Both the position numbers and the translations under genes were made by a program. Below, piece by piece: positions 15,963 through 24,427 of a stretch of DNA of 54,386 nucleotides. The stretch's first letter is position 1. Every line of letters starts with the position of its first letter. Under the pieces are notes generated by a model. That model was given only the letters and a program-made list of their open reading frames with translations. It was not told the DNA's origin and did no database searches. Origin of the DNA: a virus; IMG/VR virus record IMGVR_UViG_3300045738_001741, positions 1 to 54,386 of that record; one strand, given 5' to 3'.

Positions 15963-17234
15963 CTAAGCTGCCACCGGCTTAAGTCGATTCAAATTAAGAC
16001 CGGTATGACATGAAACTTTCAATTGAAGTCTTGGGTATAAATCACTCTTTGCTTCCAATACATTCTTCGCCAAATTGTACACCTTTTGACAATCGTTAGG
16101 ATTCACATAAAGAATATAACCATCATGGATGTGAAATCCTATTTTAGACTCCTTCAAAGCGGCGTGTAGTTGAACCAACTTATCCAAACAAATTAGAGAC
16201 GCTGGAGATTGAACAACAAAGTTCCTAATTCGATGGTCAACTGTTTCAAACTTACGTCGTTTACCAAATACATCCACTGCAAAACCATCATCGCCAATTG
16301 ATTGCTTGCTTATCCAATCCATCGCCACGGAATACTTGGAATAGATTTTATCTACAAACTTCTTTGCGGTTTCAATGGGTAGGTTCCCCACTTTTGCAAC
16401 AGACTCAACTCCCTGACCGAAAACGATAGGGAGAAACATTGATTTGCATCTTTTTCTAAAATCATCACTGGCGTCGAGAGTGGTAAGGTCTTTCCAAATT
16501 GCATTGTAAAGATCATCCCCCGACTCCAAAATTCTACCCAGCACGGGATCGCCGGATAACCACTGTAGTACCGATACTTCCATATGTCTAAAATCGAAAT
16601 ACATGAAAATATCATCGAAACTAGACGGTCGTAAAACCTCCCGCTCAGCTTCGGACAGAGAATGCGGATTAAAGCTATCTTGAGATATTTTAGAACACTT
16701 CATTCGGCCATTAACCTGTCCTGCGACCTCGTAAAATGACCAAAGCTTTTTCCTTAGCTCTGTGTTGATGACGCCATTGCACTCCATCTGTGGGACTACC
16801 CTGGCAATCAAGGGAAGGTATATAGAACGGTAAAGTCGTTTTATCTTTGGCCAAGATGAAGTTTCCACGATACTAGAAAGCCGGGTTTGGGCAGCACGAA
16901 AGCTCTGGGGCATCTTCTCATTAATCCCCAAATATGCCTCCAATACCCGCAAATCTAACAAGCTGCTTTCTATATCGTAAACTATCCCCGTGTATTTCAG
17001 CAAATGCGAAAATAGGTTTTTTATGTTCCACCCAATCACAACCGTAGAGGGATTGTTTATATAGAAATCTATCTCCCCGACCTGCTCCGCAAGCTGGCGT
17101 CGAGTGGTGGCCAATTCCATCTCCAGACGTTTATTTCCTCCGATGAGGATTAGCTTTTTTATAGAAGTACCCTCTACGCCTACAAAAACGTTTTGCTCAG
17201 TCATCTCTTCCAGTGCTTCTGCTAAGTCGCTCAT
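15963..17234 (-). CDS. Compact family A DNA polymerase
   Basis: A 423-residue replicative-type DNA polymerase I homologue. Motif A is FDFRHMEVSVLQWLSGD (D214). Motif B is R260-x3-K264-x7-F-G (272-273). A GKRRKF turn lies at 324-329, QSPA at 342-345, and motif C is H370-D371. The residue matching E. coli Phe762 is Leu268. The N-terminal 110 residues resemble an eroded 3'-5' exonuclease (GWNIKNLFSHL where the catalytic aspartate should be), and the thumb is short, so proofreading is unlikely. A TTGTTT/TATAGT box pair ends 8 bases before the ATG and could give a nearly leaderless mRNA. Confidence 0.88.
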   Translation of the reverse strand: MSDLAEALEEMTEQNVFVGVEGTSIKKLILIGGNKRLEMELATTRRQLAEQVGEIDFYINNPSTVVIGWNIKNLFSHLLKYTGIVYDIESSLLDLRVLEAYLGINEKMPQSFRAAQTRLSSIVETSSWPKIKRLYRSIYLPLIARVVPQMECNGVINTELRKKLWSFYEVAGQVNGRMKCSKISQDSFNPHSLSEAEREVLRPSSFDDIFMYFDFRHMEVSVLQWLSGDPVLGRILESGDDLYNAIWKDLTTLDASDDFRKRCKSMFLPIVFGQGVESVAKVGNLPIETAKKFVDKIYSKYSVAMDWISKQSIGDDGFAVDVFGKRRKFETVDHRIRNFVVQSPASLICLDKLVQLHAALKESKIGFHIHDGYILYVNPNDCQKVYNLAKNVLEAKSDLYPRLQLKVSCHTGLNLNRLKPVAA

Positions 17235-17899
17235 AACCCTAACTATAGCAAAAAAAACTTATTAAAACAAGATAGAAAAAATGATATTATAAGGGCAGTA
17301 TGAGCGCATACCCTGCACCAATTTTGTACTGGTTCAAAGTGTTCAATCAATATCAATAATTAGTTAATTGATAGAGATAGAGCAATTTGCAGTGCAAAAG
17401 TGTTATGTATCCTTGAGTTTGTACTCCAAGGCATACAATGTACGATATTGAAATCCAGTATAGAGAAAATAGCTTCTTCCACTATTTGATTCTCCATTTT
17501 ATGAGTGTCCTAACCAAAGCAAAGGAAAAGATTAATCTTCTTTCAAAAATTACTTTTCACCCCTAAAGTTCCACAACATCTTTGGAATGTTGCATCAACT
17601 TCACCAGATAATGGGGATGGTTGCAAATACCTTGGCATACCTCCACTCTTTGAGTGATGTAGACGTGCAGTTACGTCCGATTAACGACCAGGGTTACGTC
17701 GTACTCAGGTTTTCGACATCAGGCTGCGGAAAGGGATTTCATCGTTCCATTCCTGATGGGGCCAATTGATGCCCAGCATGAATTTGTTTTTTATAGGTTT
17801 GCTCTAGTATAGAAGGTTCGAAAACAAAGTCAACCTTGACTTACAATTTTCTTTTCATTATTATTGGAAAACATAAAATTCATAGAAAGGTGTTTGGAA
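17235..17899. other. Long divergent control region with hairpins
   Basis: About 660 bases between the divergent polymerase and plus-strand genes. Visible structures are a bulged hairpin GTATCCTTGAG...CTCCAAGGCATAC (17408-17444), CAACAT/ATGTTG (17574-17592), GCAG/TATG paired to CATA/CTGC near 17295-17318, and a direct repeat GTTACGTC near 17670 and 17693. A 60-codon frame at 17587-17769 has an ATG but no ribosome site; its codons look protein-like, so it is possible but not called. A good promoter stands at the end (next entry). Confidence 0.45.
17836..17864 (+). promoter_or_regulatory. Sigma-70-type promoter for the 17.9 kb plus operon
   Basis: TTGACT and TATTAT separated by 17 bases. It would start transcription near 17871, before the 24-codon frame and the VOC-family gene. 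Confidence 0.65.
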
Positions 17900-17974
17900 A
17901 TGAGTGAAAAATTAAGTAACATTAAAGAACCTAATCAACTAAAAGATTGTGCGGCATTACATCACGATGATTAA
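17900..17974 (+). CDS. Possible 24-residue leader peptide
   Basis: An ATG with AAAGGTG nine bases upstream opens a 24-codon frame (starting MSEKLSNIKE and ending ALHHDD). It lies just after a promoter and stops 13 bases before the next gene. It may be a leader peptide or a small protein; no similarity recognised. Confidence 0.4.
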   Translation: MSEKLSNIKEPNQLKDCAALHHDD

Positions 17975-17987
17975 AGGAAATTTGTAA

Positions 17988-18473
17988 ATGAGAATAGACC
18001 ACATAGCATACGGGGTCAAAAACATAAATGAAACGGTTGAGTTTTTTCAAGAAGCTTTTGGTTACAAGATAGCTGACGAATTTCAAATTAGTTTCGGTGA
18101 CAATTCTACTGCTAAATGTATTACATTAAACCCTCCAGAAAAAATTAGGTGTATGCCATATAAATTTGTTCATGTTGGAGTTTGGGATTTACATTTGGCA
18201 CCTGAAATTTATGTGATAGATGGTAGTTCTGATTCCGTAGTGGGCAAATGGGTGGCTGAGAGAAATGGTATAGGTGGAATACATCATGTGGCTTATCAGG
18301 TAACATCTGTTAAAGATACTATGGCAGAATGGAAAGAAAAAGGGTATGCTGAATTTACCACTGATGATCCTCTAATGCATCCTGGTATAAGTCGATGTTA
18401 TACCAAGCCATGTAAATTAACTGGGATTGTCTATGAATTTATTGAACGAGATAAAAATTTACATTTGAGATAA
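17988..18473 (+). CDS. VOC-superfamily (glyoxalase-like) metalloenzyme
   Basis: A 161-residue protein with two beta-alpha-beta-beta-beta halves. The first starts MRIDHIAYGVKNINETVEFF with H5 as a candidate metal ligand. The second starts GGIHHVAYQV (about 96-105), and a late glutamate is in GIVYEFIE. It most resembles the methylmalonyl-CoA epimerase/hydroxyphenylpyruvate dioxygenase branch, which uses paired H/E ligands. The substrate is unknown. A ribosome site AAAGGA precedes the ATG. Confidence 0.75.
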   Translation: MRIDHIAYGVKNINETVEFFQEAFGYKIADEFQISFGDNSTAKCITLNPPEKIRCMPYKFVHVGVWDLHLAPEIYVIDGSSDSVVGKWVAERNGIGGIHHVAYQVTSVKDTMAEWKEKGYAEFTTDDPLMHPGISRCYTKPCKLTGIVYEFIERDKNLHLR

Positions 18474-18498
18474 AACAACACTTGATGATAGGTAAAGC

Positions 18499-19197
18499 AT
18501 GGACCCTCTTGAACTGATTTTGAAATATCAAATGGATGAATTGCAGGCGAAAGCCTACAAAATTTCATTGATGTGGATCGATCTTTCTAGAAAAGAATTT
18601 CCAAACTATCAACATGTTAGATTTAGAAAAACTGGCGATCCTAGGAAATCGCTTCTTTTCAAACATTGTTACAAACTTGCTCGTGAAACAAATGGACTAC
18701 TGCCGGATAAAGAATATCGCTTATATATTTTGTCGCAATTGCACATTTTGAGGGGTATTACAGATGGCGAGATTCACGCTCTGATTGATCCGCAATGTTT
18801 GCATGGTGAAAAAGCGTGGAGAAGATGGCAAGTTTGGAAAAAAAGGTATGATGCCCATCGTAGGCAAACCCAAACAGTAGAAAGTCTAGAAGTAGATCAG
18901 TTTTCTCGTACAAAAGCGGAACTCGAAAAGACAAAGTTGTTTTTAGATTCGCATGAGTGCCTACTTTTTAAGCAGTACAAAGAAAAGGTTTTAGATCGAA
19001 CAATTATTAAATGGGTTACATTTGGCTGGGTTAGCCCAATTTATGCAATTCTAAGTCCTTGGATGAAAAAAGTCATCGGGGATATTGAGGAAAATTACTC
19101 CTTCGATCTATCGATCTATAAACCAGGGATTACTGAAGAGGTCGAAGAGGAGTTTGCTAGATTATTCGAACATGAATATAGGTTAGAAAATGAATGA
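18499..19197 (+). CDS. Unknown helical protein
   Basis: A 232-residue protein, charged and mainly helical, with KAWRRWQVWKKRYDAHRR near 110-127 and aromatic-rich C-terminal helices. No signal peptide, clear membrane segment or known motif. It overlaps the next gene by 8 bases and follows the VOC gene by 25 bases, so it is part of the plus-strand operon starting at 17.9 kb. Confidence 0.65.
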   Translation: MDPLELILKYQMDELQAKAYKISLMWIDLSRKEFPNYQHVRFRKTGDPRKSLLFKHCYKLARETNGLLPDKEYRLYILSQLHILRGITDGEIHALIDPQCLHGEKAWRRWQVWKKRYDAHRRQTQTVESLEVDQFSRTKAELEKTKLFLDSHECLLFKQYKEKVLDRTIIKWVTFGWVSPIYAILSPWMKKVIGDIEENYSFDLSIYKPGITEEVEEEFARLFEHEYRLENE

Positions 19198-19477
19198 AAT
19201 TAGAACCATAATGGAAGAGGCTCTCAAAGAGGAAAATCCAGAAGCCTTGTTCGCTGATGGTTTTGATGATGCCATTATAGGAATTTGTAGAAAAGCTGGA
19301 GAATCTCCTGTTGTAGCTTACAGTTACGATAGATGTGTGGAAGTATTAACTAATTCCAGTGAAATGTTCCTCGAACCCTTGTCTTATGAGTCTGCTTTGG
19401 AATGGATGGAATTCAATGTTGTTTCTGCCTATATGGGGAAACATACTCCAGTTTTTATAGATTCTGAAAATATGTGA
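19190..19477 (+). CDS. Small unknown protein
   Basis: A 95-residue acidic protein with an ALEWMEFNVVSAYMGKHTPVF pattern near 66-86, a type of sequence I associate with uncharacterised phage proteins. Function unknown. It is translationally linked to the upstream gene by overlap and is the last gene of the short operon. Confidence 0.6.
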   Translation: MNEIRTIMEEALKEENPEALFADGFDDAIIGICRKAGESPVVAYSYDRCVEVLTNSSEMFLEPLSYESALEWMEFNVVSAYMGKHTPVFIDSENM

Positions 19478-19550
19478 ATTAGGACGGCGTATCGCTGGCG
19501 ACATCTTAAATAAAATCTTCTATAAATTTAATAACATCCCCTGTTATCTT

Positions 19551-20222
19551 TCAAGCGTTATTTCCATCCCAATCTCCCGGATATTTCGCCGCCGACGTGC
19601 TAAAAGGACTGGCGTAAACGGGTTCACCGTATGGATCTTCTTTTTCAATGCGGGCTACTACTTCTTCAGCAGCCTCTTTTGATGGAAACTTAACAGCATC
19701 TTTATAAGTGCCGAATGAATTTCGAACTCGGCTTTTCCATCCAATAAAGTATCTCTCATCCCATAGCCATCCGCTACGCTCAACAATGTGTGTCTGCTCG
19801 CCCGCTTTGGCGGGTCGCTGGTATTGCCTCTTGTCCATCCACAGCGCCTCGGCGGCGTGCTTGGCTTGTTCGAGATCATCGTAGCGATCTTTTAGTTCTT
19901 TCCGCTGAGAATCAGTTATATCGTCATACTCGTCGTAATCGAGTTCACGTATTCTTCGCAGCGCCCGGTCTGCTCGCTGATCAGGGTTTACTATCCAATC
20001 GTCTTCTTCGTTAATATCGATCCACTCTCTGAAACTCAACCTCTGAAATGTGTTGAGACTGCGGTTAGGTGTGACAATTAGCTTTTTGACTTCTTTATCT
20101 CCTCGGTCGGAAGTGATGGCACGCCAAGCTTTACGCCGGGTTTGGATGGATAGCCCTTTGAATACATCTCGTATGGATCGTGCCAATTCTAATGTGGCTT
20201 GTCTAGGGTTATTTTTTGCCAT
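19551..20222 (-). CDS. Unknown charged protein
   Basis: A 223-residue protein rich in D/E/R/K. The middle (about 70-140) is helical with DYDEYDDITDSQRKELKDRY. The C-terminal part has W/Y/F residues and a repeat-like DAVKFPSKEAAEEVVARIE that resembles domains seen in phage accessory proteins. No known family. It overlaps the upstream small gene by 14 bases. Confidence 0.6.
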   Translation of the reverse strand: MAKNNPRQATLELARSIRDVFKGLSIQTRRKAWRAITSDRGDKEVKKLIVTPNRSLNTFQRLSFREWIDINEEDDWIVNPDQRADRALRRIRELDYDEYDDITDSQRKELKDRYDDLEQAKHAAEALWMDKRQYQRPAKAGEQTHIVERSGWLWDERYFIGWKSRVRNSFGTYKDAVKFPSKEAAEEVVARIEKEDPYGEPVYASPFSTSAAKYPGDWDGNNA

Positions 20223-20433
20223 TCATTATCTCCTGATGTAGCTTCCAATGTCTGTAATAGAATCTACCATCTTCTCCGATTAACCTTTCAGCGAGTCCTA
20301 AGTCAACCATCTTTCCGAATGTTTTTGAAACAACATCAGTAAGTTCTTCTTCACTTAGCTTATCCCAGCCAATTTTTTTGGCCATCGATCTGAGCTTGTC
20401 ATATTTATTTTTTGGGTTGTTATTTGCTTCCAT
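20209..20433 (-). CDS. Small protein, possible winged-helix fold
   Basis: A 74-residue basic protein with helix-turn-helix-like spacing (KIGWDKLSEEELTDVVSKTF, then GLAERLIGEDGRFYYRHW, which reads like a recognition helix plus wing). Family not recognised. Its leader contains a strong nested hairpin (20452-20507). Confidence 0.55.
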   Translation of the reverse strand: MEANNNPKNKYDKLRSMAKKIGWDKLSEEELTDVVSKTFGKMVDLGLAERLIGEDGRFYYRHWKLHQEIMNGKK

Positions 20434-20451
20434 TTTGTTTATATTCTCTTA

Positions 20452-20507
20452 GTCCGTCGCCGAACCAACGATGCACTGAAACCCATAGTACCAGTGAGGC
20501 GACGGGC
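20452..20507. other. Nested hairpin element between two minus-strand genes
   Basis: GTCCGTCGCC pairs with GGCGACGGGC (10 base pairs, one T-G), with CACTG/CAGTG nested inside the 36-base loop. On the plus strand it is followed by CTTTTTAA like a terminator, but no plus-strand gene leads into it. On the minus strand, the sense of the flanking genes, it would be a structured leader of the 20433 gene. Confidence 0.55.
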
Positions 20508-20510
20508 TTT

Positions 20511-21293
20511 TTAATACCAATGCATCGTATTTGCTATAGTTTCTATAATCTCTGCTCTAGGTTGGGTTGGGCAAAAATACAAATCGGTATCATTTGCCAT
20601 AATTCCCCAGTCGTGTCCTCGACCCACCCCCGACTCAATATTGTAATTCATTAGTCTAATCATGCCGGTATTCTTGTCGAAACTTAATACTGTTTGATTT
20701 TCTTCTACACGCTTGTGATCTTGAGCCTCCACACCGTGTCCTCGCACGCTTAATCGAATGATGTAATGATTATCGGACATCTTTTTAACGCCCTCGAATA
20801 TGAATATGTCCCTGGCTACTTTTCGTAAGGAATCAGCCATTTGACTAGTCAGACTCTCTAGTTCTTTGTAATCTTTTTTTGGAGAATCTGGTGGGATTTT
20901 GTCGATTCGATCAAGCTCGTCTAAAACTTCATTGGCAACAACCTCCTCATAACCACCAAATCCAGCTTGATTTATTTGAAAAATTCTTTTGGTGTACCAA
21001 ACTTCTTTTCCAGTTAGATCATTTCCAAGCTTGTCAATCATTAAGTTAAGTCCGGTGCCGCACCAACATCGCACTGCACCAGGGCCTTTACCCCAATGAA
21101 TCTCGTTGAGGAATTTATCACGACCTTCTTTAACGCCTAGATCATGTTTTTCTATATAACGAAAAAATTTCTCGATACTAAATCTCTTGACTGGCATTTC
21201 ATCTTGTTTGGCACTATCGGGCGTATTGGGACTATTTTCAAATCCGAAAATGTCTTTGAATTCTAGCCAAGTTTTGAATTTACTAATCGACAT
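20511..21293 (-). CDS. Unknown protein with aromatic N-terminal tag
   Basis: A 260-residue protein beginning MSISKFKTWLEFKDIFGFE, reminiscent of the N-terminal module shared by other proteins here but a weaker match. The body has RCWCGTGLNLMIDK near 75-88 and a C-terminal half with alternating beta-like strands (VLSFDKNTGMIRLMNYN, DTDLYFCPTQPRAEI). No family recognised. It lies upstream of two small genes on the same strand, separated by the nested hairpin. Confidence 0.6.
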   Translation of the reverse strand: MSISKFKTWLEFKDIFGFENSPNTPDSAKQDEMPVKRFSIEKFFRYIEKHDLGVKEGRDKFLNEIHWGKGPGAVRCWCGTGLNLMIDKLGNDLTGKEVWYTKRIFQINQAGFGGYEEVVANEVLDELDRIDKIPPDSPKKDYKELESLTSQMADSLRKVARDIFIFEGVKKMSDNHYIIRLSVRGHGVEAQDHKRVEENQTVLSFDKNTGMIRLMNYNIESGVGRGHDWGIMANDTDLYFCPTQPRAEIIETIANTMHWY

Positions 21294-21460
21294 AATGTTT
21301 CCGTGTTATATTATGCATGTCCACTAAGGCGTGCTGTTGTCTATATCTAGTGCCTTTTGATCCAATAAATACTATGTCGTCATTTACGGTTATGTGTAAC
21401 TGGTAAATTGGAAAAAATGTAGTAGATAGAAGTAAGAGTTAATTGTAGAAGGCAATAAAA

Positions 21461-21682
21461 ATGAACTTTGATTTTGAAGAACTTGATTATAGTATTCTTA
21501 ATGAAAACAAAATAACTTCAAAAGAAGTAAAGTCTTGGGTTCATTGTTTTATTACGAATACTGCCCCTAGCTTTGAACAAGCAAAAGAGTTTTTTGAACG
21601 CAAGGACATTAAAATAACAAAACCAATGTATGAAAAGATTTGCAAAGAAAGGGCGCAAAAGCCTGCTGGTAAGGGATCATGA
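21461..21682 (+). CDS. Small unknown protein
   Basis: A 73-residue protein, first gene of the plus-strand metabolic operon. It ends by overlapping the protease gene start as ATGA. No family recognised. A TAAATA-containing sequence (CCAATAAATACTATG) lies about 90 bases upstream and is a possible promoter. Confidence 0.6.
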   Translation: MNFDFEELDYSILNENKITSKEVKSWVHCFITNTAPSFEQAKEFFERKDIKITKPMYEKICKERAQKPAGKGS

Positions 21683-22326
21683 CTATTTTCAAATGTTTCA
21701 ACACATCAGTTAAGTTACATTGGTCATGGTTGGCTTTGATATTGATTTTATCATTTGCTTCTCCTAAGTTCATCCCTATTTTTCTTTTAGTTCACTTTTT
21801 TGTTCTTTTGCACGAATTTGGTCATATTATTATGGCCCAATATTTAGGAGCGGCTACAGGGGATATTACTTTATATCCTATTGGTGGAATAGCTAAAGTT
21901 ACTATTCCTAGAAGTGCAAAAAAAGAGATGTTGATTGTTTTTGCTGGACCGGCGGTTAATTTAGTTTTAGCTTTAGTGTTTTTTGTATTGTTATTTTTGC
22001 TGCCTGAATTGCCTACTGTATTATCATTTCTTAATTTTTGCTGTATTTCCAATATTGTGTTGTTTGTTTTTAATCTATTACCAATATTCCCCACCGATGG
22101 TGGAAGATTGCTCAGAGCCGCTCTTTTCTTCTTTGTAAAAGATTATTATAAGTCTACTCTTGTATCGGTTAGAACAGGTCAAATATTGGAGGTAAGCATG
22201 GCTGTATTGGGACTTTATTTTGGATACTTTATGATTTCTTTTATTGCTGTGTTTTTGTTTATTGCGGCTGAAGCTGAGCTTAACGTAGTGCGCCAGTTAG
22301 AAACTTGGAGACAACCAAAAACCTAG
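21679..22326 (+). CDS. Site-2 protease family (M50) membrane metalloprotease
   Basis: A 215-residue, very hydrophobic protein with about five membrane segments. The zinc-binding HEFGH is at 45-49, and the second signature FNLLPIFPTDGG is at 131-142 (the N-x-x-P-x-x-P-x-D-G type with D140 as third ligand). Site-2 proteases cut membrane-bound regulators within the membrane, as SpoIVFB and RseP do. It is short, closest to the compact SpoIVFB-like class, with no PDZ domain. In a phage it might cleave a host membrane regulator. Neighbours are metabolic genes. Confidence 0.88.
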   Translation: MTIFKCFNTSVKLHWSWLALILILSFASPKFIPIFLLVHFFVLLHEFGHIIMAQYLGAATGDITLYPIGGIAKVTIPRSAKKEMLIVFAGPAVNLVLALVFFVLLFLLPELPTVLSFLNFCCISNIVLFVFNLLPIFPTDGGRLLRAALFFFVKDYYKSTLVSVRTGQILEVSMAVLGLYFGYFMISFIAVFLFIAAEAELNVVRQLETWRQPKT

Positions 22327-22394
22327 CTTTTAGGTTGAATAGCAAGTAACGATTATGTTAAATTGTGTTGTCTATTTTAGTACAGGGCGGGTAT

Positions 22395-23312
22395 ATGAAA
22401 CAAATCACTCCACAGCATATTTTATCTGTAGATCAATTTTGTAAAGATGATATAGAAGAGTTATTTGATTTGGCTTCAAATATTTCAAAGTGGTTTGAAG
22501 ACAAGCCAAAATATTGCTCATCTTCAACTTCTGAATCATATAATCTAGATGGCAATCCGGGATACGATTTATCAGGTGCTTCATTTGATTTCCTGATGGC
22601 TACAGTATTTTTTGAACCATCAACTAGAACAAGGTTATCATTTGAAGCAGCGTGTCTTAAACTGGGTGGTGATATTATTAGTGTTGAAAACGCTGTAATT
22701 AGCTCTTCTGACAAAAAGGGAGAAAGTTTAGAAGACACAATTAAAACTATTTCTCAATACGCAGATGTCATTGTTCTAAGACATCCAGAAACCGGTTCGG
22801 CCCAGAGGGCGGCAGAGAATTCAGATGTCCCGGTAATCAATGCTGGAGATGGCGATGGGGAACACCCAACACAAGCCCTACTTGATCTTTATACGATATG
22901 GAAAGAAAAAGGCACCATTGATGGTTTGAATATTTTGTTTCATGCTGACATTGAACACGCACGCACAGTTAATTCTCTAAAAAAGCTCCTAGGACTGTAT
23001 GATGTAGAAATTAAAGAGGAGGGTTTGTTTGACTCTGGAGTATCCCCACAATGGGAAGAAGCGGATGTGGTTTATGTAACACGAATTCAGTCTGAACGGC
23101 ATAGTTTAAGGATGAATGATGCAATTACCCAGGTTAACAAAAACCTTATGGGAAAAATGAAGAATGATGCAATTCTTCTTCATCCGCTCCCTCGCTGTGG
23201 CGAGGTCTCTAGAGATGTAGATTCTGATCATCGATCAGCCTTTTGGCGTCAGGTCAAAAACGGCATGTATGTTAGGATGGCTTTGCTTAAAATGGTTCTA
23301 GGTCATATATAA
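22395..23312 (+). CDS. pyrB: Aspartate carbamoyltransferase catalytic chain
   Basis: A 305-residue enzyme joining carbamoyl phosphate to aspartate, the committed step of pyrimidine synthesis. The carbamoyl-phosphate site FFEPSTRTRLSFEAA (near 75-89) is intact. SSDKKGESLEDT holds the catalytic lysine. NAGDGDGEHPTQALLDL and HPLPR are also present. The aspartate domain is shorter than in E. coli PyrB by a segment after GLNILFHADIEHARTVNSL. I place the start at 22395 (MKQITPQH), with a G-rich ribosome site, rather than at an upstream ATG. No PyrI is seen. Confidence 0.9.
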   Translation: MKQITPQHILSVDQFCKDDIEELFDLASNISKWFEDKPKYCSSSTSESYNLDGNPGYDLSGASFDFLMATVFFEPSTRTRLSFEAACLKLGGDIISVENAVISSSDKKGESLEDTIKTISQYADVIVLRHPETGSAQRAAENSDVPVINAGDGDGEHPTQALLDLYTIWKEKGTIDGLNILFHADIEHARTVNSLKKLLGLYDVEIKEEGLFDSGVSPQWEEADVVYVTRIQSERHSLRMNDAITQVNKNLMGKMKNDAILLHPLPRCGEVSRDVDSDHRSAFWRQVKNGMYVRMALLKMVLGHI

Positions 23313-23318
23313 TGTGAT

Positions 23319-23627
23319 ATGGAATTTCGATTTTGGATAGAAGCATTAGAATCTAAAAGATTGGCTGCTAAGGATGTGATCCTGAATTTTTTGCAGGATA
23401 AGCTTAGCATCCATGATGCGGATACTATTTTATTGATGAGGACGGATGATTTAGATGCTGATGTAATATCTGATCTTGTAGAGCGAGGGTTGGTCTCATC
23501 AGAAGACGATGACCTTATGCAGGCAATCAAAAATGGTATTACGATTAAAGACTTGATTGATAGACTTGCTGATATAAAAAAACCTAAAGACTTGCCGCCT
23601 CACCATAATTCTTCTTTAGGGGCGTAA
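23319..23627 (+). CDS. Small acidic protein with capsid-targeting-like N-terminus
   Basis: A 102-residue protein starting MEFRFWIEALESKRLA, which fits the M-x-F-x-x-W-[IV]-E motif shared in this window. The rest is helical and acidic (DADTILLMRTDDLDADVISDLVERG), with a PHHNSS tail. No known domain. It lies six bases after pyrB. Confidence 0.6.
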   Translation: MEFRFWIEALESKRLAAKDVILNFLQDKLSIHDADTILLMRTDDLDADVISDLVERGLVSSEDDDLMQAIKNGITIKDLIDRLADIKKPKDLPPHHNSSLGA

Positions 23628-23630
23628 TTC

Positions 23631-24425
23631 ATGTTCAGCCACAAGGTGTTGATGTGTAGACCTTCTCACTACAACATTTGTTATACAATCAACCCTTGGA
23701 TGGATATAACCAATGAGGCTGAATATCTGCCATCCCAGAATGAGTGGCAAACATTACATCACACTATAATTCGTTTAGGCGGTTGGGTTGAATATGTCGA
23801 TCCCCAGCCCGGTTTTCCAGATATGGTGTTTACCGCTAATGCCGGTCTTATCTACAAAAACAAATGTGTAGTGTCTAATTTCAAGTTTTTAGAAAGACAG
23901 GGAGAGGAAGCACATTATCAACATCGTTTAGATCAATTTTACGAAACACTACGACTTTCCAAGGAGCTACATTTTGAAGGTGCTGGTGATGCACTTTTTG
24001 CAGGAGATGTATTATTCGCAGGATATGGTTTCAGAAGTGACATAGAAGCCATTGATGAAGTGGCGGATATGTTGGATGTGAATGAGGTTGTGAAATGTCA
24101 ATTAATTGATTCTAGATTCTATCATCTGGATACTTGTTTCTGCCCTCTTAACGATAAGCAAGCGATATACTTTCCAGGCGCATTCCCCAATGAAACTATA
24201 GAAATTATGAAGGATCATCTGGAGATGATAGAAGTTTTAGAGGAAGATGCTGTAAAATTTGCTTGTAATGCAGTTGTCTTGGGAGAAAATATAATCATTC
24301 CAGAAGGTTGCGAAAACACTAAAAGATTATTACAAGACTTGGGTTTTGATGTTTATTCATGTAGAATGAATGAGTATATCAAGGCAGGCGGTGCCTGCAA
24401 GTGCCTTACTTTGCAATTGGTGTAA
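23631..24425 (+). CDS. Amidinotransferase-fold hydrolase (DDAH/arginine-hydrolase-like)
   Basis: A 264-residue protein of the dimethylargininase/arginine hydrolase group. PDMVFTANAGL (about 64-74) and FEGAGDALFAGD (about 115-126) belong to the active-site region. FYHLDTCFCPL carries the catalytic histidine. KAGGACKCLTLQ near the end holds the catalytic cysteine. Enzymes of this fold act on the guanidine group of arginine derivatives, giving citrulline or ornithine plus ammonia. Exact substrate not decidable. It lies between pyrB and a phosphatase gene. Confidence 0.8.
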   Translation: MFSHKVLMCRPSHYNICYTINPWMDITNEAEYLPSQNEWQTLHHTIIRLGGWVEYVDPQPGFPDMVFTANAGLIYKNKCVVSNFKFLERQGEEAHYQHRLDQFYETLRLSKELHFEGAGDALFAGDVLFAGYGFRSDIEAIDEVADMLDVNEVVKCQLIDSRFYHLDTCFCPLNDKQAIYFPGAFPNETIEIMKDHLEMIEVLEEDAVKFACNAVVLGENIIIPEGCENTKRLLQDLGFDVYSCRMNEYIKAGGACKCLTLQLV

Positions 24426-24427
24426 TT

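Noticed and set aside
17587-17769. 60-codon plus-strand gene in the control region
   Set aside because: ATG without any ribosome site and no recognised similarity; left as a possibility in the region entry.
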